The translations under genes were made by a program, and so were the position numbers. A stretch of DNA of 64,000 nucleotides from Ceriagrion tenellum (taxonomy: Eukaryota; Arthropoda; Insecta; Odonata; Coenagrionidae), in the NCBI GenBank assembly GCA_963169105.1, contig OY720640.1:118468085-118532084 (forward strand), written 5' to 3'. Below the pieces are notes generated by a model. It had not been told where the DNA came from, ran no database searches, and was given only the letters and a program-made list of their open reading frames with translations. Below are positions 56,331-64,000 of this stretch, piece after piece; within the stretch, counting starts at the first letter, position 1, and every line of letters begins with the position of its first letter.

Positions 56331-57060
56331 TTTTCTTTCCATTCTTTGGCTTATTATTCGTGTGCGTACTTTTGATGCAAGTGAAACAAAACTCAAGGTT
56401 AGATGATCCTTACATATCGTATTTTTTATCATAAGTGCGTGTAAATAATAAATAAGTGTATAAATAACGACACGAGTGTAATTATTTCTTATTCATTATG
56501 ATAAAATAAGCCATAAAATGCCTGGGAGACATTTCCCATTAATAGTTATTGCTCAGGTTGCTGAGGAAAAATTTTTATTGTAAATTTTTTTTGAGCTGTT
56601 AACTCGGCAGAATATTTCAGAAAATAAATGAGGTCTATATCCTTGAGGATTCAAATGTTTTTCCGTGTAGTGGTAATTTGGTGTAGAACGATTCGAAAAG
56701 TTACTTAGCAAAGATATGTTACATTTACTTTTAAAAGAGCTTCTTTCCAATTTATTTGATATTTTGCGGCGTTCCAAAGTGGTTGGCAGCCAACTTTGAT
56801 TTGCGCAAGAAAAGAAGGTGGTAATAAGTTTTAATTGCTCAATTAGCTCATTTAAACAGGTATCATAATAGGAGATAACTGCAAGGTAGAGGCTTATGCA
56901 AAGATATAAAGAATATTATGCTAACCCACCCAGCACAAGATGTTTGCTCAATATCTACAATATGCATGCCTTCAATATCTTAGAAATTAGGAATATTTTA
57001 GTAAATTTATATTACAAATCAACGATGTTATAGAAATTTCCCAGCAATGCGCTAAATAAA
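56331..57060. other. No recognisable feature
   Basis: AT-rich, nothing identified. Confidence 0.5.
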
Positions 57061-57195
57061 TGATTTGGTACGCAGTCACACGCACGGGTCCAAAATTATG
57101 CCGAAAACTTCGCTATTAAAAAACATTTGACTTGACCAGAATTGGAACCCGGGTCTTCCAATTGCCGATCAGATATGTTTTGCCAGTTAAACCAT
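57061..57195 (-). mobile_element. tRNA-derived SINE family D, old copy
   Basis: Shares TTTGGTACGCAGTCAC, CATTTGACTTGACCAG, GGAACCCGGGTC (decayed B box, reverse strand) and GCCAGTTAAACCATGCC (A box side) with the copies at 58.9 and 60.0 kb. Many substitutions. Confidence 0.75.
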
Positions 57196-57207
57196 GCCTG
57201 AGCGGAC

Positions 57208-57378
57208 GTAGAGAATATAAAGAGAAAGATCTACCGTCTAGCTATTGTCACTATTCGCGCTATTCATGACGACGATCACAGCTGTTATGGTCCCGAATGG
57301 TACGCAGAAAAAATGACATTTTATACCTATCGGTTCTACAATCGATCTCTCTAATTTTATAGGCGCGATATAATCTGT
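57208..57378 (-). mobile_element. LINE family F2, internal fragment
   Basis: Reverse strand encodes PIKLERSIVEPIGIKCHFF and VPFGTITAVIVVMNS, matching the F2 copy at 7.2-8.0 kb, plus the start of the 3' UTR. Both ends are missing. It directly follows the SINE D copy. Confidence 0.85.
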
Positions 57379-58120
57379 CAATTGTCTTCCTCTCCGCCTA
57401 AGCGCAGCGTCTCCGAGTGTACGCTCAACCTTCTCAGGATTAAACATTCGTAAACTGCAGTGCCTTGGCTTGCTCTCTCACCCTTTGCCGAGAATATAGG
57501 CGCCATCTACCCATTTACATACCACGAGAGTTGCACTTTCAGTGCACTAGTATTTTTTCGCGAAAATCATTCTCTGTATCATCAAGATAACTTCCATAAA
57601 AGACTTGCCTGTCCTTGAAGGGAAGAGATGTATGAAAGTGGAGAGGGGGCGCGGGATGTGATTCCCATTGCTTAGCTCGCCTTGATAAATGCGCCCTCGT
57701 TTATGGAAATCCAGGCGCTCAAACGCTTAGATAAAGAGCTTATGAACTTCAGCAAAGACTAACTTTCACCTCTAGGACTAAAACTTGCCCTAGGAAAAGC
57801 CAATTTCAGGTAACTTAACGCTCAGTTAACTTGGAGTACTTGATATACATAGGCCGAATCAAGAAGAGTATATATTAGAAGAACTGCCAGGAAGTAAACA
57901 ATCTGGCATTGGACAGGGAAGGACGGGGGGGCGGGGTTTACAGTCAACCACTCTTAAGATTGAATGACCAATTATTACGTAGCATGACCGACAACAACAC
58001 AGTTGCCTCCACACCCTAAATGTGTAACATTTCCGACGTCGCAGGGTTCTCTTGCCCAAACTAAGCGCTCATAATTTTAAAAAATAAATACTCTCTAGCA
58101 AAAAAAATCGTTGTTTTTAA
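57379..58120. other. No recognisable feature
   Basis: Nothing identified. Confidence 0.5.
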
Positions 58121-58733
58121 CTAGATTTTGATCCGCACGTTTTACAATATGATCTTCACATACGAATAGCTTTTAAAGGCTACGCATATTCCACATTGGA
58201 AGTTAGGGGAAACTTAGATAGATTTGCTCCGAGAGAAGAAATCATTACTGATATTTCTGTCGCTAGATTTACTATTCGCTCACTTCGTCACCGTCCCTCT
58301 TTTTTCGACCAGCATGTAAAAAAAAGCTTCCATTCTGAATGCACCCTAATTTTTTCCCCGGAAAACATGTCTCTTAAACTCACAGAAGGGCAAATTACGA
58401 CAGTGTTTAAAATCATATATTCTGAGCGCATTTGTTTTTTTAAAGTTCCCGTCACTAACTACTTGCAAATGAATGTCAAAAAATTGCAAATTTAAATAGA
58501 GAGGTGTGGTTGATGACTCACCCGAAGATTTAGTTCAGTTACCAGGGAAACTCGAATTATTGCCGGAGGAAAGGGATGACGCAATAACTTTCCATTTACA
58601 CAAACTTCACGACGGAGACTTTCAATGAAAGGAGTGCACAACGACCAGTTTACAATACGTTGAAGGCGTAAGAAAACCTGAACAAAACATGTTTGACGAA
58701 ATGTTTGAAACAGTCATAAAACAACCATGTCAT
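58121..58733 (+). pseudogene. Decayed reading frame of unknown identity
   Basis: From 58121 one frame stays open for 125 codons (FDPHVLQYDLHIRIAFKGYA, ... RFAPREEIITDISVARF, ... FHSECTLIFSPENMSLKL, ... ITTVFKIIYSERICFF) and stops at 58496. Within 15 bases a second frame takes over (VDDSPEDLVQLPGKLELLPE, ERDDAITFHLHKLHDGDF), meets one TGA near 58626, and continues KECTTTSLQYVEGVRKPEQ, MFDEMFETVIKQPCH to TAA near 58733. The composition is protein-like throughout, so I infer a broken gene with one frameshift and one stop. TTGTTTTTAACTAG just upstream could be a splice acceptor. I do not recognise the family; it could be a host pseudogene, an exon, or a transposon protein. Confidence 0.4.
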
Positions 58734-58847
58734 TAATATAGATCTCTTAGTAATTTCTCGGTTAGAGTAACACCGAAAATGATCTAACAATACATATTAA
58801 TAATCCAGCTGAAAAAAGCATTATGATACCATAAATTTCCAATCATT

Positions 58848-59050
58848 GCATTTAACAAATGATGTGGTACGAAGTCACTGCGTTCAATGCTGGGTTTATC
58901 CACCGCGACAACCTCCCTCAAAATTCGCCTTGAATAAAGATGGCTTGGTGGTTTAACTGGCTAACACACCTGACCGGCCATTGGAAGATCCGAGTTCGAA
59001 TCCCGGCCAAGTCAAATGATTTTTTCATGACGAATTTCAATCCTGATGAT
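58848..59050 (+). mobile_element. SINE family D, head plus rearranged tail
   Basis: Plus-oriented head GGCTTGGTGGTTTAACTGGC (A box TGGTTTAACTGG) and B box AGTTCGAATCC, followed by AAGTCAAATGATTTTTTCAT. A piece of tail in the opposite orientation (GATGTGGTACGAAGTCACT, 58861-58880) precedes it, and GGGTTTATCCACCGCGA links it to the 60.1-kb copy. Confidence 0.85.
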
Positions 59051-59905
59051 TCCATAACTTAACTATTAAATTAGATAAATGACTCCGATGTCAATGTACT
59101 CTCATCAAATAGGGAGAATCTTAAAATGCGCCCTCTTATTTTATTAGTTTCAAAAACTTAAATCCAGCGGCAATCGGCGACTTTGAAAGATCCTACAGAC
59201 ACTCAATATCTACTACCAAAACAAAAGAGGAATTTACCGAAATTATCTTCATTCCGTCCAGGCCTAAATGGAAAGAAGAGTTATAACGTATGAAAAAATA
59301 ATTTGCATTCTTTATTACGCGTTGATTCCACCTCATAATTAGTACTAGTGGGCTGCTTTTATTATAGCCATGCGAGATATTTCTCTTTGAGTGTTCAAAC
59401 ACAGAAATAATAGGTCCAATCGAAACGATTCATATCAAAACCCACTGCCTTTAATCTCTCCTTCAAATTATAATGCATCGAAATTTCTTTCCGAGGAGAT
59501 TCGGAACCGATGGCCATCGCAGTAAGGTAGAGGGAAAAAACCGATGAAAATTGAATTTTATTCACTCCACCTTAGAATGATATAAGGCCATTCTCTTTCA
59601 AATGATGAAGAGCATCAGAAGAGGTTTCGATATCGAGGGAGGCATCAATCGGGAATGAAACGCAACTGTTAACAAATGACGTAAATGTGGTTAAAAATGG
59701 ACGCAATTATCAAACTTAGGAAAATGACTTTAAACTTAATTAAACGACTTATAGTGAGGTTATTCTAATATTTCGTCTTTTTACAGAAATACCGTCTACT
59801 ATATTTGGTATGAATAACAAATTACATATTACCATTCGACCATATTTCACTCTCATAATTCAAATTACATGGTGTAATTTTTCGAATGAATAGGGTAAAC
59901 TTTTC
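59051..59905. other. No recognisable feature
   Basis: AT-rich, nothing identified. Confidence 0.5.
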
Positions 59906-59907
59906 CA

Positions 59908-60345
59908 GTCATTGCGTTTAACAAATGATGTGGTACGAAGTCACTCACACCGGTGCATATACACCAGGGTTGAAATTCGCTATGAAAATATCATTTGACT
60001 TGACAGGGATTCGAACCTGCATCTCCCAGTTGCCGGTCAGGTGTGTTAGCCAGTTACACCACCAAGCCATCTTCCTTCAAGGCGAATTTCGAGGGGGGTT
60101 TATGCGAACTAGATGTTCAGATGTTGGGTTTATCCACCGCGAGAGTGGCTTCGTAAGCACGACTTCGTCTCATGTGCTACAATGTAGACTTGAGGCCTGA
60201 ACATCTAGTTCGCATAAACCCCTCTCGAAATTCGCCTTGAAGGAAGATGACTTGGTGGTGTAACTGGCTAACACACCTGACCGGCAATCGGGAGATCCGG
60301 GTTCGAATCAAGTCAAATAATTTTTTCATAGCGAACTTCAACCTA
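59908..60345. mobile_element. SINE family D inverted pair (head to head)
   Basis: A minus copy (59908-60120) and plus copy (60197-60345) form an imperfect inverted repeat with arms of about 150 bp (59970-60120 and 60197-60343) and a loop of about 76 bp. Both arms hold the tRNA-like head (A box TGGTGTAACTGG, B box GGTTCGAATC) and AAATTCGCCTTGAAGGAAGA. Confidence 0.9.
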
Positions 60346-61399
60346 GGGAAAACTTTGTTTTTCCACAATGAAACACCGAAAACCACCAACTTTACATGGT
60401 GTTAGATGCAAAACGGGGTCAAACACTGAGAAAAGAGTCATATAGTAATATAATCACCACATTTGCGAAAAACTATACATACGAAGCTTAAAATCCCATG
60501 AAAATATATCAAGATTATGTTTCATCTTTAAATAATACGATTCAGTTATTTGCACATTAGTGTAACACTTATATCGAAATGCTATTATTGAAAAGATGTG
60601 TTGATTACATTAATACACTTGTGATAGGACGTTAACTAAAAATAATAGTGAAAAAATATATGAATCAGTATAACAAACATACTAATCGATGCATGATACG
60701 TCGAAATGAGACAATTTTCGAAAATATTAGCCAATTTATTTTATCAAGGGATTTTTTATTTACACTTCCTCTCTAAATTCCCGATCCTTTAACCATCCCT
60801 GTCAATGTCATATGGACCCTGGGCGGGGGTCAATTTAGACCACTTAGGACACCCTTGGTCAGGAGCACCAACTTCCATGGGTCAACTTGGGAATGGGAAA
60901 GAAAGAAATATGCATGCATAGAATGGGCGGTTCGAAGTCGCGTGGGGTGATCGTTAACCTGGAGCTTAAGTCGCATTGCTATGATATTCAGTTGTTTCAA
61001 ATGAAAACCGTCATTAAAAGCTCACCTCAATGACTTCTTTCCATCGCTTAGCAGCCGTCTTTTTTCTATCCACTATCTCTGAGAAAACGGACGCGACTTG
61101 ACCAGCAACATATTTATAAATGAGGCACGTCTCAAAAGAGCGGGTGAACCGCGTCATTCTTCGACAGACATGGCCCCTCCCAATGCCCCGGGGATATTAT
61201 GAAACCGCTCCGCATCGTGCGTCTTGGAGCCGATGTCAAAATGGAAAAATTGGATCTCGGAAGATTTTTGGCAGACAAGGCGGCGCCACAAAGCGGGGAG
61301 AGAGAAGTGAAGCGAGGTGGCTGCACGCTCTAAAGATCCTTTTTAAAGGCAATAATATGCAGATCGACTGACAAAGAGGGTACTTTTGGCGGATAAGCA
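60346..61399. other. No recognisable gene
   Basis: Nothing identified. Confidence 0.5.
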
Positions 61400-62065
61400 C
61401 AGAAGGTCGCGTGCAGAGGAGCTAGGTTTGTAAAACGATGCTATGATAAGTTTGCTAGTGTGTCTGGATTGTTAGAATAATTGGAATGGGAATTGCTATC
61501 ACAGTTTAGATTAAATTATAGGCTGAACCTCTTAGCTAAATTTCTGGTTAAACATTTCTCTGACGACGCAAAAAAACATACTATTAACCCCCTCGTACTA
61601 CGGCAGATTAGATCGCGCCAATAAAATTAGAGAGATAGATTGTTGAACCGATAGGTATAAAATGTCATTTTTTCCGCGTACCATTCGGGACCATAATAGC
61701 TGTGATCGTCGTTTTGAATAGTGCAAATGGTGACATTAGCTAGACAGTAGATCTTTCTCTTTATATTCTCTACGTTCTTATTCATGCATGATGTAAATAT
61801 TGATGTTCTTATTTATGAATGATATTTTGAATCTGTAGAAGTAGTCTTTGTACCCCCTGCATGTTGAAACGATGTTGACGATAGAGTGTTTCTTGGTTAG
61901 TAGATTTTAATGGGCGCTTTGCATGTGTGGTACGCTGGTTTCAATGTAGTTTCAGTCTTCTGCCGTATAATTCACGCATGCTTGGTGTGGAAACACCCCC
62001 TGCCACACACCCTTTGGGTGGCTTTGGGTGGCAGAGTATGACGTAGATGTAGGTAGATGTAGATG
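61400..62065 (+). mobile_element. LINE family F2, 5'-truncated copy
   Basis: Encodes RRGARFVKRCYDKFASVSGL, a stop, then WELLSQFRLNYRLNLLAKF and a decayed C-terminus with GTITAV-like end. The F2 3' UTR follows and ends near 62010-62065 with a duplicated GGGTGGCTTT in the hairpin and a GTAGATGTAGGTAGATGTAG tail. Confidence 0.85.
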
Positions 62066-62311
62066 AAGGTGGATGGAGACGATGGATTTAAGACAGCAGC
62101 TCACGAAGTACCATCTCAAGGTCCCCTATCCTAGGTCGGATAACCATTAGCAAAGTTTTTAATGTCGTAACTGGTATAGTGGGTGTCCCACAGAAGATCC
62201 TGGGCAGTCATTAAAGCGAATACACCAGTGAGTATTAAGTTCATTGATGTCTTACACACGATATGAAAACCTTAAAGCAGATAAAAAGATAACAAAAAGC
62301 ACATGTTGATG

Positions 62312-62431
62312 GCTACTCGGGTTTTCCGTCGGGTCAAACTCTCAATCTTGGCCGACGTTTCGATGAACGAGTCATCCATCGAAACGTCAGTCACGATGGA
62401 GAGTTTGACCCAGTGGAAAACTCGAGTGACC
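62312..62431. repeat. Imperfect inverted repeat, copy 1
   Basis: Left arm (ACTCGGGTTTTCCGTCGGGT, CAAACTCTCAATCTTGGCCG, ACGTTTCGATG) faces right arm (CATCGAAACGTCAGTCACGA, TGGAGAGTTTGACCCAGTGG, AAAACTCGAGTG). Arms about 50-55 bp, short loop. The GAAACGTC element recalls Penelope-like terminal repeats. Confidence 0.8.
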
Positions 62432-62904
62432 TTCACGACCATGATACGCCGGGAAATCCTTATATTTTTCTTAAAGCACATATCTCTAAGGGCTGAAATA
62501 CTAAAAGAAGACTATGTACATTAATTTGGCGAACGCTCATGAATAGAAATTGGCTTTGCAACTGAAATTTAAAGCCTAATTCATTTAAACCATCTGCATA
62601 CCAAATTGGGACATAATAGATAAGAGTTTTCTTACGTAGCATCGCTACTCTATTGCGTTCGGTAAAATATAAAGCGCAGTTAAGGAGAGCTGAATTTCAC
62701 AGAAAGAAATGGAAAGTATGCAATTTTTCCATAGCAGTTTGATTTAAAAAAAAAAGACCACCATCATGGATCCTGCGGTCTCGTAATCTACTCCCATAAA
62801 TGATACTGAACGTGTTTACTCATATGCTCCACTCTGTAGACAAGCAAGAATTTCATAGATCAGAGAATGTGGCTCCGTTTTTAATGATACAGAAATAGAA
62901 TGAA

Positions 62905-63033
62905 CTGTTCTCTAGCATGTCTCTTTTAAATATTCTACTTGCATGGCAATAGTGCATGTTTGGTGGTCTTCACCCCCTGCCACACACCCTTGTGGTGGCT
63001 CGCACGGTATTACGTAGATGTAGATGTAGAAAT
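62905..63033 (+). mobile_element. LINE family F1, 3'-terminal fragment
   Basis: TTCTCTAGCATGTCTC, GGCAATAGTGCATGTTTGGT, hairpin CCCTGCCACACACCC...GCACGG and tail GTAGATGTAGATGTAGA. Only about 130 bp. Confidence 0.9.
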
Positions 63034-63262
63034 GCATTTTAGATGAAAATGAAACTCTCCAAAATAGAATTGCGGAAGTAGCAAAACACAAAAATTATAT
63101 TTGTTTTTCTATGTAAGCAAATACAACAAACGCACTGCAATAAACGTTGTTAACCATATACGTACTATTTCGCAGCATTGGAGAAAACGTGCAATAACCG
63201 CATTCTAAGTTTTAAACCAATGAATTATTTTTTAAATTACATTCAAATGTAATATGGCGGTG

Positions 63263-63476
63263 AAACTGAGGAATGGCATGGAGGAATGTTTCTCGAGTTC
63301 TTTATTTGGTCAGGCTCTCTGTAATGGCCGACATTTTGAAACTCGAGTCGTCTATTGAAATTCAACAGATCTGATGCAGATGCACCTGGCCTGATGCACC
63401 AGATGACTGGCATCGAGATATCGGCCAGCATGGAGTTCCAGACCCAATGGAGAACCTGAGAGGAAATCCTAAACCA
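63263..63476. repeat. Imperfect inverted repeat, copy 2 (diverged)
   Basis: GTTTCTCGAGTTCTTTATTTGGTC and GACCCAATGGAGAACCTGAG face each other with decayed arms; CTCGAGT, GGCCGACATTTTGA and TCGGCCAGCATGGAGTTCCA match the 62.3-kb repeat. The centre is longer and contains CTGATGCA twice. Confidence 0.6.
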
Positions 63477-64000
63477 AGAGCGCCAGGAAAGTGTCAGATC
63501 TCACATCTTAACCAAGCAGTTATTCAATAGATTCGAAAGTAATCTTAACATTTGAGGAAAATTCCACCCATACAAAAAAGAGACTGGACAAGGGCTGGAA
63601 GACGTTTCGTACTTCAAAAAAATTCGCAAGGTTACGGAAAGACCTTTCGACGAAAATGTCAAGAGGTTGAGCATTAAAGGTCAGCCGCGGTGCTCACACT
63701 CTTCAAGATCACTTCATTAAACCGCTACACATAAACGTAGCGACTCTCGGATTAAGTATCGGTGGGATATTTCCTCACCCTTCTCTGTTCCCATACCTTT
63801 TGGACGAACTGTAAAAAGCTTTAGAGATGTTGTGATGGAGTGAGTTGCAAAATATCTCCCTTTCTTATTGACGAGTCTCTGAATCCGTATGAGACGGGAG
63901 AATGTATGGTAGAAAAACGAGATGTATGAAGATATCTATATTCCTCGGTCTCAAAAGGAAGTTTAGGGGAAATTAAGGTAGTTTGAGTGAAATATAATTT
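63477..64000. other. No recognisable feature
   Basis: Nothing identified up to the window end. Confidence 0.5.

Overview
The window looks like intergenic or intronic DNA of an arthropod, most probably an insect. It is AT-rich, has no bacterial-style gene packing, and holds no host protein-coding gene, rRNA or functional tRNA that I can recognise. What can be identified is a dense layer of transposable-element remains. The organism call rests on the type of elements present (CR1-like and RTE-like LINEs, tRNA-derived SINEs, mariner, pogo-like and TTAA-flanked MITEs); no species is claimed.

Layout. 0-9 kb: LINE fragments, a TIR element of about 750 bp (4505-5250), and a LINE carrying an internally deleted mariner (6370-6764). 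9-15 kb: an element with a 54-bp minisatellite core in two copies (about 8.9-9.4 kb and 13.5-14.4 kb), a solo LTR (9726-10027) and a possible hAT-like element. 19-26 kb: a cluster of MITEs and SINEs (8-bp TSD MITE, two MITEs sharing one TTAA, a TA-flanked MITE, three tRNA-derived SINE families). 27 kb: a long inverted-repeat element split by a second solo LTR. 31-38 kb: a chain of LINE fragments, a long (GA)n tract, a palindromic TTAA MITE and a 516-bp TA-flanked MITE. 39-44 kb: further SINEs, LINE 3' ends and a pogo-like MITE. 48-56 kb: more LINE C-termini, two perfect palindromes only about 170 bp apart (52346-52454 and 52627-52795), and an RTE-like LINE interrupted by a CR1-like LINE with a 6-bp TSD. 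57-64 kb: foldback SINE copies, more LINE tails and one decayed reading frame of unknown identity (58121-58733).

Three related LINE families, here called F1, F2 and F3, account for thirteen fragments. All end in the same small 3' hairpin followed by a short (GATGTA)n tail, and the hairpin stem shows a compensatory A-T to G-C change between families. F1/F2 differ from F3 in protein and 3' UTR. Four tRNA-derived SINE families (A to D) are separate from one another.

No operon, CRISPR array or defence locus is present, and I found nothing that qualifies as a clear new biological system. The most unusual structures are the minisatellite-cored TIR element, the perfect palindromes (one with a hammerhead-ribozyme-like core), and the nested LTR inside an inverted-repeat element. 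All coordinates for element ends are by eye and may be off by a few bases where copies are degenerate.
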